Assembly: GCA_038063195.1 (NCBI GenBank)
Contig: JBBTVO010000005.1
Location: forward strand, 1 to 19,503
Direction of reading: 5' to 3'
DNA length: 19,503 nt
Source: JBBTVO01 sp038063195
GTDB lineage: Bacteria > Patescibacteriota > Microgenomatia > Levybacterales > UBA12049
The notes beneath the pieces were generated by a model. That model was not told where the DNA came from and searched no databases. It saw nothing but the letters and a program-made list of their open reading frames with translations. This document shows positions 7,462 to 14,224 of the stretch, piece after piece; positions within the stretch are counted from its first letter, which is position 1, and every line of letters begins with the position of its first letter. The translations under genes and the position numbers were made by a program.

Positions 7462-8853
7462 TTATTCAAAATCAGTCCACAAGATATAATCTGAGAGTCC
7501 GGGCCCATACGTCCCAAAGAGAACTGGAGCTATTGTCTTTTCTAAGAATTCCAGATACGTTTTGGTTTCCTTAGGAAGATCTTTGGGTGATTTTGCTTTT
7601 TTAACTTTATCTCCTTCCCAGCCTTCAAAGTTTGTAATTTCGGGTTTTAGTAAATTAAGTGATGCCTGAAAGGGTAGATATGGCTTTTCCTCTCCGTTCC
7701 CATTTGTATAGCGGGTGACTACAGGTATTTTGGAATTTTTTCGTGAAGCATCAAGATGAGTTGCGACAAGCCCATCATAGCCGGCTGCGCGTTTTATATA
7801 TCTTGCTATAGGAATGGAGATCTCATAAATTTCCCGAAGCCTACCTGTTGAACGGCCTCTCTCGTCAAATGATTGCTGTATCCAGTCCACAACTTTAGGA
7901 TCAAAAAGGGTGGGAAGCTTTCTAATTCCTACACTAGACATATATGTGGTTTTCATTACTGCAAGTCTATAGGAAATATCTTCGGGAAGAATCACATTGT
8001 AGGTCGAATCATTTATAAAGCGCGAAAGACATCTGCTTGCTGTAACATCGGGATAGACTCCATGAAAAGGGTCGAGTGCCGCGCCTTGCGCACCTTCAAT
8101 CGTAAAGGCAATTTTTGGATCCTGCCACACTTTCGTAAGAATTGAATATATATCATCTGAAATATATTTTTTAATTTTTTCTCGTGCTTGCCCAAGACGT
8201 GTCAGGAATTCTTTTTCTGTTCCTGCTCTTCTTTTCTTTTCGGGGTTAAGGGTTATTACCAGCACATTTTTAAGTTCGTAATCCTTTCCGAATCCTCTCG
8301 TAAAGTTTTCATAAAGTTTGTAGTGATCTGAGAAGATTTTCTTCCAATTATTACCCATTAAATCTTTTACCATTAATGCATGACGCTCATAAAACGAGGC
8401 ATATCCCGTAGCAATTCCGCGTCCTGTTGAGCCCCGTCCGCCTGAGGTAAAAACATTTAGAACCGTCTCAAGCGCCCTATGAGTATCAAGGCTTAGAATT
8501 GTATTTTCATCTATCAATAATTTTCCGGGTACCCCTCCGAAAAGTTTTTTTGTCCATTCTATTTCAAGAAGAAGATCCTCAGGATGTATAAGCATTCCTC
8601 TTCCAATTATTGATGTAGAGTTTTCCTGCATAACACCCATTGGAAGATGATGGGTCACGACCATCTTTCCGTCAATTTCAGCTTCATGGCCTGCGTTTCC
8701 TCCTCCGTTATAACGAAGCGTATAAAGCTTGTATTTTTTGGAATAAATTCTGTTAATTTTGGCAATTACCGCTCCTTTTCCGGAGTCTCCGAAGAACGCG
8801 TCTTCAATGCTTACACTAAGAGGTCTTTTATCCAAGTTCTTATTATTTTTCAC
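7462..8853 (-). CDS. purA: Adenylosuccinate synthetase, divergent
   Basis: PurA joins IMP and aspartate using GTP to make adenylosuccinate, the first step from IMP towards AMP. The GTP/IMP loop reads GDSGKG (residues 22-27) where most enzymes have GDEGKGK, with the catalytic Asp kept. The second catalytic motif NAGH (53-56) is present, as is EGAQGAALDPFHGVYP, matching the EGAQG...D..HGTYP region. At 463 residues it is slightly longer than the usual 425-435. The start is a GTG at 8853, eleven residues before the first conserved strand. I see no convincing promoter with the spacing found at neighbouring genes, so the start is less certain than the gene. It is convergent with guaB and divergent from guaA, so the three IMP branch-point genes sit together without forming one operon. 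No purB is in the window. Confidence 0.9.
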   Translation of the reverse strand: MKNNKNLDKRPLSVSIEDAFFGDSGKGAVIAKINRIYSKKYKLYTLRYNGGGNAGHEAEIDGKMVVTHHLPMGVMQENSTSIIGRGMLIHPEDLLLEIEWTKKLFGGVPGKLLIDENTILSLDTHRALETVLNVFTSGGRGSTGRGIATGYASFYERHALMVKDLMGNNWKKIFSDHYKLYENFTRGFGKDYELKNVLVITLNPEKKRRAGTEKEFLTRLGQAREKIKKYISDDIYSILTKVWQDPKIAFTIEGAQGAALDPFHGVYPDVTASRCLSRFINDSTYNVILPEDISYRLAVMKTTYMSSVGIRKLPTLFDPKVVDWIQQSFDERGRSTGRLREIYEISIPIARYIKRAAGYDGLVATHLDASRKNSKIPVVTRYTNGNGEEKPYLPFQASLNLLKPEITNFEGWEGDKVKKAKSPKDLPKETKTYLEFLEKTIAPVLFGTYGPGLSDYILWTDFE

Positions 8854-8904
8854 AAACCAGAAAAGCTTAACATGTCTTTTCTAAAAATACAAGGATGATT
8901 TTGC

Positions 8905-8933
8905 TTGAAAAACGCAACTTAAGACACTATAAT
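8905..8933 (+). promoter_or_regulatory. Promoter of guaA, leaderless type
   Basis: TTGAAA (8905-8910), a 17-bp spacer and a perfect TATAAT (8928-8933) are followed by five bases and the guaA ATG at 8939. The predicted transcription start coincides with the start codon. Confidence 0.7.
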
Positions 8934-8938
8934 AAAGT

Positions 8939-10461
8939 ATGATAATAGTCATTGATTTCGGCTCCCAGACCGCACATCTTATCTCACGCCGGATAAAAGA
9001 ACTTGGCGCTTCTGTTTTATTCCTCACTCCTTCTGAAGCACTTTCAGAAATTAAAAAAAACCCGCCTGCCGGCAGGCAAGGTAAAGAAATAATTAAAGGA
9101 ATAATACTTTCCGGCGGGCCGTCTTCTGTTTATTCCAAAAACTCTCCGACAATTGATCCCTCAGTATTTGAGCTTGGTATTCCAATTTTAGGAATCTGTT
9201 ATGGATTTCAGCTTATGGCCCTTCTTTTAGATGGGAAAGTTATAGCAGGAAAAAAGGAATATGGACCGGCAAAGATACGAATCACGAATAACGAATCACG
9301 AATAACGAATAAACTTCCGAAGGAATTCGTGGGTTGGATGAGTCATGGGGATGAAATAGTAAAACTTCCTAAAGGTTTTGAAATAGTAGGGAAGAGTAAT
9401 CATGTGCCCTATGCCGTGTCACAAAATTCGCAGAAGAAAATGTACGGATTGTTATTTCATCCGGAAGTAGAGCATACAGAAAACGGAAATAAAATCTTGG
9501 AAAACTTTCTAAAAATATGTTCTGTAGAATTTAAAACAGAAGAAATAGACACGAAAAAAATGATTAAAAATATTCGGGATAAAGTCGGTAAATACTCGGT
9601 AATTGGAGCAGTTTCCGGTGGGGTTGATTCAACAGTTGCAGCAGTTTTGACCGCCAAGGCTATTGGAAATAATTTTTATCCAATATATGTAGATAACGGA
9701 CTTATGAGAGATGGAACGCAGTTGCATTTAAATAAGATTTTTAAACATATTGGTATAAAATTAGATGTGATAAAAGTTGAAAAGGAAATGCTTAAAAAAC
9801 TTGAGAAAATTACGGATTCTGAGGAAAAAAGAAAAATAATCGGAAATTTTTATATCGAAATCTTTGAGAAAGAAATGAAAAAGCTTATTAAAAAAGGGAT
9901 AAGAATAAAATTTCTTATGCAGGGAACCATTTACTCAGATGTCATAGAAAGCAAGGGCACAAAACATGCCGACAAGATTAAAAGCCACCATAACGTAGGC
10001 GGCTTGCCATCTGAAATGAAACTGGAACTTTTAGAACCTTTAAGAAACTTCTATAAAGATGAGGTTAGGGAATTAGGCAGGAAATTAAAATTACCCGAAG
10101 AGTTTGTAAATATGCAGCCTTTTCCAGGCCCAGGCTATGCAATTAGAATTAGAGGGGAAGTTACTAAAGAAAGATTGGAGAAGGAAAAACTAGCAGACAG
10201 AATTATACTTGAGGAATTACCAAGAGCAGTTGATATGAAAAAAATTTACATGTCATTTCCTGTCATGACTGGTGCTTATTCAACTGCTGTTAAGGGAGAC
10301 GGAAGAAGTTTTTCTGAAGTAGTAGCTCTTAGAATTATAGAATCGAAAGATGTGATGACTACGACTTGGGTAAGGATTCCATATGAAGTTTTACAAAGAA
10401 TTTCCTCAAGAATTGTAAATGAGGTCCCGGGGATTTCTAGGGTAGTTTACGATATCACCAC
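8939..10461 (+). CDS. guaA: GMP synthase (glutamine-hydrolysing), 3' end in gap
   Basis: GuaA aminates XMP to GMP using glutamine and ATP. The N-terminal class I amidotransferase domain shows GICYGFQ (Cys87) and HPEVEHT (His174, Glu176). The ATP pyrophosphatase domain has the P-loop SGGVDST (226-232), and the C-terminal dimerisation domain runs to YDITT. GuaA proteins normally end about ten residues after this point, so only the last codons are hidden by the gap at 10462. Two stretches look foreign: PPAGRQGKE (42-50), encoded around a 14-bp palindrome, and RITNNESRITNK (114-125), encoded by heptamer repeats. Both lie in the amidotransferase domain, between its conserved strands. The apparent continuation of the frame into the next gene across the N run is an artefact. 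Confidence 0.96.
9064..9077. repeat. 14-bp perfect palindrome inside guaA (PAGRQ element)
   Basis: GCCTGCCGGCAGGC is its own reverse complement. It encodes part of PPAGRQG, which is absent from GuaA proteins as I know them and lies between the amidotransferase strands ending at EIKKN and starting at IKGIILSGGP. From memory, PAGRQ-type peptides recur in Patescibacteria proteins. Confidence 0.7.
9277..9311. repeat. Five tandem heptamers ACGAATM inside guaA
   Basis: The units are ACGAATC, ACGAATA, ACGAATC, ACGAATA and ACGAATA, 35 nt in all. A 7-nt unit returns to the same frame every three copies, so the peptide itself repeats as RITN..ESRITN. The stretch replaces a variable loop between EYGPAKI and LPKEF. 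Confidence 0.8.
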
Positions 10462-10561
10462 NNNNNNNNNNNNNNNNNNNNNNNNNNNNNNNNNNNNNNN
10501 NNNNNNNNNNNNNNNNNNNNNNNNNNNNNNNNNNNNNNNNNNNNNNNNNNNNNNNNNNNNN
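10462..10561. other. Scaffold gap of 100 N
   Basis: The run is exactly 100 N, a conventional placeholder. The missing DNA should hold about 10 codons and the stop of guaA and roughly 45 codons of dnaG, including the first Cys-His pair of its zinc ribbon. That is about 165 nt or more, so the true gap is probably longer than 100. Confidence 0.9.
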
Positions 10562-12217
10562 TTTGTAGTTTCTCCAGAGAGACAAATCTGGCATTGTTTC
10601 GGATGCGGTAAGGGAGGGGATGTCTTCACATTTCTGATGGAATACGAGAATCTTGAGTTTGTTGAAGCGCTTAGAATTCTTGCAAAAAGAACAGGTATTG
10701 AACTTGGAGAGAGCGATTTTGTAAAAAAGGGAGCATCGAAAAAAGAAAAAATCTATAAGATTAACCAACAAGCATCTGATTTTTACCACTATATCCTAAC
10801 CAAACATCCCAGCGGAAAAAGGGCCTTAAAATATCTTACTGAAAATAGGAAAATAGATGAAAGGCTTATTGAAACCTTCAAGATTGGGTATTCACCTGCC
10901 ACTGGAAATGCGCTTACAAAATATTTACTGGAGAAGAAGAAGCATCAAAATCAGGATTTAATAGATGCGGGAATTTCATTTCCCCGAAGCGGAAGGGTTT
11001 CGGATTTTTTCAGAGGCAGGCTTATGTTTCCGATTTATGATCACAGAGACAACATAGTTGCTTTTTCGGGGAGGATTTTAAATGACATTGTTAAAGAATC
11101 CAAGTATGTAAATACGAGAGATACTCTTGCGTATCACAAAGGCAGTATGTTTTTCGGTCTTAATATGGCAAAAAATGCAATTAAAAAAAATGACCAGGCG
11201 ATAATTGTAGAAGGGGAATTTGATGTAATATCCTGTTATTCGGAAGGTATAGAAAATACTGTGGCGATAAAAGGGACAGCACTTACAGAAGATCAAGTTT
11301 CTCTTCTTTCGCGATTTACAGGAAAGGTAACTCTTTGCTTGGATCATGACGAAGCAGGATTTGAAGCAGTAAAAAGAAGCCTCGCGTTTATTGAGAAAAA
11401 AGGCTTGACAACTACTTTTCTTGATCTTGAGAGATATAAAGATCCGGATGAAGCGATAAAAGCAGATCCGGTTTTTTTCAAAAAGCAGCTTAAGAATGAT
11501 ATAGGAATTTATGATTATTTAATTTCCGAATTTAGTAAAAAATTTGATCCGCAGAGTGCAATGGGAAAGAAAAAAATTGCTGATAATATTCTTCCGTTTC
11601 TTTCCCTTGTTGAAAACGAAATAGTTAAAGAACATTATCTTAAAAAATTATCACATGAGCTTGATACATCTCTTGAGAATTTAAAAACCGAACTTGAAAA
11701 GTCGGCAAAAAAAGAGACAATTGGAAAAACAATTCTTCCTCAGAAGAAAGACAGAAGAGACCGAAGAGAAGTTCTTGAAGAATATTTACTTGCGCTTCTA
11801 ATCCAGATTGAAGATAGAGCCTCTCAAGTAAAGAAAGTATCTGAGATTTTGGTTGAATATAAATTTACAATTATTTCTTATCAGAAGATTTTTGAAAATC
11901 TTAAGAATTTCTCGCTTTCTGAAAAACCGGCTGAATTTGACTGGTTGATAAAAAGTTTACCCAAAGAAATAATCCCTATTTTTGATACTGTTTTTCTTCT
12001 TCCTCTTCCCAAATTTGAAAATGAAAAAAAATATCTGGAAGAAATCTTAAAAGTTGCGGAAGAAATGAAAGTTCTTTATATAAAAAACAGAATTAAAGAT
12101 ATTGCGGCAACTCTTAATAAGAAAGAAAAAGACGGAAAGGAATTTTATGTCCTTCAGAAAGAATTAAGTACTCTGGTATCCTCAATGCAGGAGCTTAATT
12201 CAGCTTCAAAAACTTAG
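10562..12217 (+). CDS. dnaG: DNA primase, 5' end in gap
   Basis: DnaG makes RNA primers at the replication fork. The visible 551 residues begin inside the CHC2 zinc-binding domain at FVVSPERQIWHCFGCGKGGD, which carries the second metal-binding pair. The catalytic core follows, including the fold around FRGRLMFPIYDHRDNIVAFSGR and the TOPRIM motifs VEGEFDV (about 11206-11226) and CLDHDEAG. The C-terminal helical region is rich in Lys and Glu and fits the helicase-binding domain. With the roughly 45 missing residues the length would be near 600, normal for the family. It ends 23 bp before rpoD, retaining the dnaG-rpoD order of the classic macromolecular synthesis operon. The start codon and any promoter are hidden by the gap. 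Confidence 0.94.
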   Translation, partial: FVVSPERQIWHCFGCGKGGDVFTFLMEYENLEFVEALRILAKRTGIELGESDFVKKGASKKEKIYKINQQASDFYHYILTKHPSGKRALKYLTENRKIDERLIETFKIGYSPATGNALTKYLLEKKKHQNQDLIDAGISFPRSGRVSDFFRGRLMFPIYDHRDNIVAFSGRILNDIVKESKYVNTRDTLAYHKGSMFFGLNMAKNAIKKNDQAIIVEGEFDVISCYSEGIENTVAIKGTALTEDQVSLLSRFTGKVTLCLDHDEAGFEAVKRSLAFIEKKGLTTTFLDLERYKDPDEAIKADPVFFKKQLKNDIGIYDYLISEFSKKFDPQSAMGKKKIADNILPFLSLVENEIVKEHYLKKLSHELDTSLENLKTELEKSAKKETIGKTILPQKKDRRDRREVLEEYLLALLIQIEDRASQVKKVSEILVEYKFTIISYQKIFENLKNFSLSEKPAEFDWLIKSLPKEIIPIFDTVFLLPLPKFENEKKYLEEILKVAEEMKVLYIKNRIKDIAATLNKKEKDGKEFYVLQKELSTLVSSMQELNSASKT

Positions 12218-12233
12218 CCCACTGTGTTAGAAT
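12205..12233 (+). promoter_or_regulatory. Candidate promoter of rpoD inside the end of dnaG
   Basis: TTCAAA (12205-12210), a 17-bp spacer and TAGAAT (12228-12233) precede the rpoD ATG by seven bases. The -35 is weak. It would give rpoD its own leaderless transcript in addition to read-through from dnaG. Confidence 0.45.
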
Positions 12234-12240
12234 AGAGTAT

Positions 12241-13323
12241 ATGAAACAAAAAAACTCGGATTTTTTAAAGGATATTGTTGTGTCAGCAAAGAAAAGGGGG
12301 TATATAACTCAGGATGAGATACTTGCAATTTTTCCAAAACCAGAAGAGCACATTAATGAACTTGACGAACTATATGCGAGACTTTTTAAGCTTGATATTG
12401 ATGTTTTTGAATCGGTCGCTCAAGACCAGGATAGTGAGAAACCAATTGAGGATCTTGAGAAAGAACTAGAAGCTTTAACTGTACTTACCGAGGGAACCAT
12501 TTCGGATCCGGTCCGGATGTACCTTAAGGAAATCGGGCGGATCCCTCTTCTTAAATTTGAGCAGGAAATTTCTCTGGCAAAGCTCGTAGAGAAGAATGAT
12601 GATGAAGCAAAAAAGACTCTTATCAATTCAAATCTCCGCTTGGTCGTCTCAATCGCGAAGAAATATGTAGGGCGGGGATTGACATTGCTGGATTTGATAC
12701 AAGAGGGTAATCAGGGGTTAATAAGAGCGGTTGAGAAGTATGATTGGAGACGTGGGTACAAATTTTCTACATATGCGACGTGGTGGATAAGGCAGTCAAT
12801 AACGCGTGCTATTGCAGATCAGGCAAGAACCATAAGAATTCCTGTCCATATGGTCGAAAATATCAATAGATTCTTGCGAGCCTCCAGAAAGCTTATGCAG
12901 GAGCTTGGTCGAGAACCAACGCCTGAAGAAGTTGCCAAGGTCCTCGGGATTGATCCTGAAAAGGCAATGGAAATTATAAAAATTTCCCAGGAGCCGGCAT
13001 CTCTTGAATCACCAGTTGGAGATGAGGAAGATTCACGGCTTGGGGATTTTATACATGATACAACTGCACCTACTCTTTTTGACAGCGCTTCGCGCGAACT
13101 TCTGAAAGAACAGGTTGATCAAGTTTTGGGAACCTTGTCAGACCGAGAGCGAAGGGTTCTTGAAGAAAGATTTGGCTTAAAGGACGGAAAACCAAAGACG
13201 CTTGAAGAGGTGGGGAAAATGTTTGCAGTAACCCGTGAGAGAATAAGACAAATTGAAGCAAAGGCTCTCAGGAAGTTAAGACATCCTTCCCGCGGCAACA
13301 AACTCAAAGACTACTTGGGGTAG
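12241..13323 (+). CDS. rpoD: RNA polymerase primary sigma factor (sigma-70)
   Basis: This is the housekeeping sigma factor that directs RNA polymerase to -10/-35 promoters. The 360 residues show an N-terminal region 1.1-like part (1-80), region 1.2 at DPVRMYLKEIGRIPLL (89-104), regions 2.1-2.4 with LIQEGNQGLIRAVEKYDW and the -10 recognition stretch TYATWWIRQSITRAI (177-191), region 3, and region 4.2 with the helix-turn-helix VTRERIRQIEAKALRKLRHPS. The non-conserved insert found in E. coli sigma-70 is absent. The promoter boxes seen in this window (TTGA-type, 17 bp, TATAAT-type) fit a sigma of this class. The gene ends RGNKLKDYLG-stop, and a second copy of this tail lies at 13916-13949, beyond the toxin-antitoxin pair. 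Confidence 0.97.
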   Translation: MKQKNSDFLKDIVVSAKKRGYITQDEILAIFPKPEEHINELDELYARLFKLDIDVFESVAQDQDSEKPIEDLEKELEALTVLTEGTISDPVRMYLKEIGRIPLLKFEQEISLAKLVEKNDDEAKKTLINSNLRLVVSIAKKYVGRGLTLLDLIQEGNQGLIRAVEKYDWRRGYKFSTYATWWIRQSITRAIADQARTIRIPVHMVENINRFLRASRKLMQELGREPTPEEVAKVLGIDPEKAMEIIKISQEPASLESPVGDEEDSRLGDFIHDTTAPTLFDSASRELLKEQVDQVLGTLSDRERRVLEERFGLKDGKPKTLEEVGKMFAVTRERIRQIEAKALRKLRHPSRGNKLKDYLG

Positions 13324-13333
13324 TTATTTAAGC

Positions 13334-13594
13334 TTAGTCACCGACAGACCGGTGTATAATTGATGATGCAAGCGTCTGATAGGGAAGTCCCTCTTCTGCG
13401 GCTTTTCTTTTAAGTCTTGACAGATCTCTCTCTGAAAGTCTGATGTTGATATTCCTGTTTTTATTCAGAGTATTTTTGGCAATCTTTTGGAACCGATTTT
13501 TTTCCTTCTCAAAATTTGGGATAGGAACCCACTTGCCTTTCTCAACTTCATCAAGAAGCTTCTGTTCTTCCTTGGTTAGTTCATAGTATTTCAT
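13334..13594 (-). CDS. BrnA/CopG-like antitoxin
   Basis: This small 86-residue protein is the likely antitoxin of the pair. Its C-terminal half (NINIRLSERDLSRLKRKAAEEGLPYQTLASSIIHR) has the pattern of a ribbon-helix-helix DNA-binding domain: a short beta strand with alternating polar residues followed by two helices. The N-terminal half is charged and would contact the toxin. It starts two bases after the toxin stop. AAGGG lies about 8 nt before its ATG, so unlike the first gene it may use a Shine-Dalgarno site. It ends 10 bp from the rpoD stop, convergently. In this family the antitoxin represses the operon, which fits the inverted repeat in the promoter. The name BrnA is by analogy; CopG-type antitoxin is an equal description. 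Confidence 0.75.
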   Translation of the reverse strand: MKYYELTKEEQKLLDEVEKGKWVPIPNFEKEKNRFQKIAKNTLNKNRNINIRLSERDLSRLKRKAAEEGLPYQTLASSIIHRSVGD

Positions 13595-13596
13595 AG

Positions 13597-13875
13597 TTAG
13601 CCCTTTTTTATTAAATATTTTTTAGTCATTTTCCTACTGGGTATAATAGTTTTTAGAAAAACTTTTTCTTCATCTTCGACAAAAGGAATTATATATGCGT
13701 AGTTTTCTAAATTTACAATTATCATTTTTTGATCTGGGTACAGTTTTTTATTAGGATGACTAATCCTTGCCAGTTCGTTTCCTTCATTTAAAGCCTGCAC
13801 AACGTCTTCATAACAAATGCCTCTTTCTGCTTTTAACCATTCATTCTTTGACTTGTCCCAATCAAAGTGCTTCAC
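13597..13875 (-). CDS. BrnT-like toxin
   Basis: This 92-residue protein matches BrnT-type toxins, small RNase-like (RelE-fold) proteins that inhibit growth when free. Typical features are the N-terminal FDWDKSKNEWLKAERGICYEDVVQAL, the central strands ending in YAYIIPFVEDEEKVFL, and the C-terminal IIPSRKMTKKY, which resembles the basic R/K motif near the end of the family. The start is a GTG at 13875, supported by TAGAAT six bases upstream and TTGACA 17 bp above that. The toxin-first gene order is normal for brnTA. Activity is inferred from family resemblance only. The pair lies between rpoD and a displaced copy of the rpoD tail, which marks it as acquired. Confidence 0.75.
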   Translation of the reverse strand: MKHFDWDKSKNEWLKAERGICYEDVVQALNEGNELARISHPNKKLYPDQKMIIVNLENYAYIIPFVEDEEKVFLKTIIPSRKMTKKYLIKKG

Positions 13876-13881
13876 CTATAG

Positions 13882-13910
13882 ATTCTATGACAAATGATAT
13901 GCTTTGTCAA
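13882..13910 (-). promoter_or_regulatory. Promoter of the toxin-antitoxin operon
   Basis: On the minus strand a perfect TTGACA (13905-13910), a 17-bp spacer and TAGAAT (13882-13887) are followed by six bases and the toxin GTG. This predicts a leaderless first cistron. Confidence 0.7.
13888..13909. promoter_or_regulatory. Inverted-repeat operator in the toxin-antitoxin promoter
   Basis: TGACAAA and TTTGTCA form perfect 7-bp arms (13888-13894 and 13903-13909) around an 8-bp centre. The repeat covers the whole -35/-10 spacer and part of the -35 box, the position expected for an operator bound by a ribbon-helix-helix antitoxin that represses its own operon. Confidence 0.6.
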
Positions 13911-13915
13911 TAGAT

Positions 13916-13949
13916 CCGCGGAAATAAGCTCAAGGATTATTTAGGTTAG
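13916..13949 (+). pseudogene. Displaced copy of the rpoD 3' end
   Basis: Read in frame, 13917-13949 encodes RGNKLKDYLG and a TAG stop, identical in protein to the last ten residues and stop of rpoD (13291-13323). The two DNA copies differ at 8 of 33 positions, all third-codon and synonymous. Similarity starts at a CCGCGG palindrome present in both (13290-13295 and 13916-13921) and ends at the stop codon. There is no start codon, so this is a leftover tail. Its stop overlaps the stop of the convergent 76-residue gene by two bases. Confidence 0.85.
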
Positions 13950-14176
13950 CTTTTCCACTCCTGAATTTTTTTATGTGCCTCTATTTTTGTTTTAAAATAA
14001 ATTTCTTCTAAAACTTTAAAATCCGGAAGTCCTTTCTCTTTCATAATTAACTCAGCTTTTACGCAAAGATTTCGATTTTTTTCTTTGCGAATGATCAAAA
14101 GGAGATATCCTTCGGGGATTTTATTAGCCCATTCTTGATATTCTGGGCGATTCCATGTTTGAAACCATTTCTTCAC
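13946..14176 (-). CDS. Hypothetical protein, 76 residues
   Basis: I do not recognise this protein. It is basic, begins MKKWFQTWNRPEYQEWANKI, contains a short hydrophobic strand (YLLLII) and ends in EAHKKIQEWKS, suggesting a small alpha/beta fold. There is no signal peptide or membrane segment. The start is a GTG at 14176, supported by TATAAT six bases upstream. Its stop overlaps the stop of the displaced rpoD tail, and its promoter directly follows the stop of the displaced glycosidase tail. It therefore seems to be the original neighbour that lay between rpoD and the glycosidase gene before the flanking cargo arrived. Confidence 0.6.
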   Translation of the reverse strand: MKKWFQTWNRPEYQEWANKIPEGYLLLIIRKEKNRNLCVKAELIMKEKGLPDFKVLEEIYFKTKIEAHKKIQEWKS

Positions 14177-14182
14177 GAAAAT

Positions 14183-14188
14183 ATTATA
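14183..14188 (-). promoter_or_regulatory. -10 box of the 76-residue gene
   Basis: TATAAT on the minus strand immediately follows the TGA of the displaced glycosidase tail and ends six bases before the GTG at 14176. No -35 consensus is clear, so the box may rely on sequence within the tail. Confidence 0.5.
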
Positions 14189-14224
14189 TCATTTTCTCAC
14201 CAAAACCACTGCGCTGAGGAGGTT
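14189..14224 (-). pseudogene. Displaced copy of the glycosidase 3' end
   Basis: On the minus strand this reads NLLSAVVLVRK and a TGA stop. The intact gene end at 15285-15320 reads NLPNAVVLVRK and TGA. The DNA copies match at 31 of 36 positions; two of the five differences change a residue (Pro to Leu, Asn to Ser). It has no start and directly abuts the stop codon of the HD-like gene. In both copies a TATAAT box follows the stop within three bases. Confidence 0.8.

Noticed and set aside
9277..9311. Heptamer array as a CRISPR or replication iteron array
   Set aside because: Units are contiguous 7-mers without spacers and lie inside an essential coding gene; no replication gene of the iteron type is beside them.
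8939..12217. Continuous open frame joining GMP synthase to DNA primase
   Set aside because: The join runs through 100 N. guaA lacks only its last ten or so residues before the gap and dnaG lacks its start, so two separate genes are expected; frame agreement is chance.
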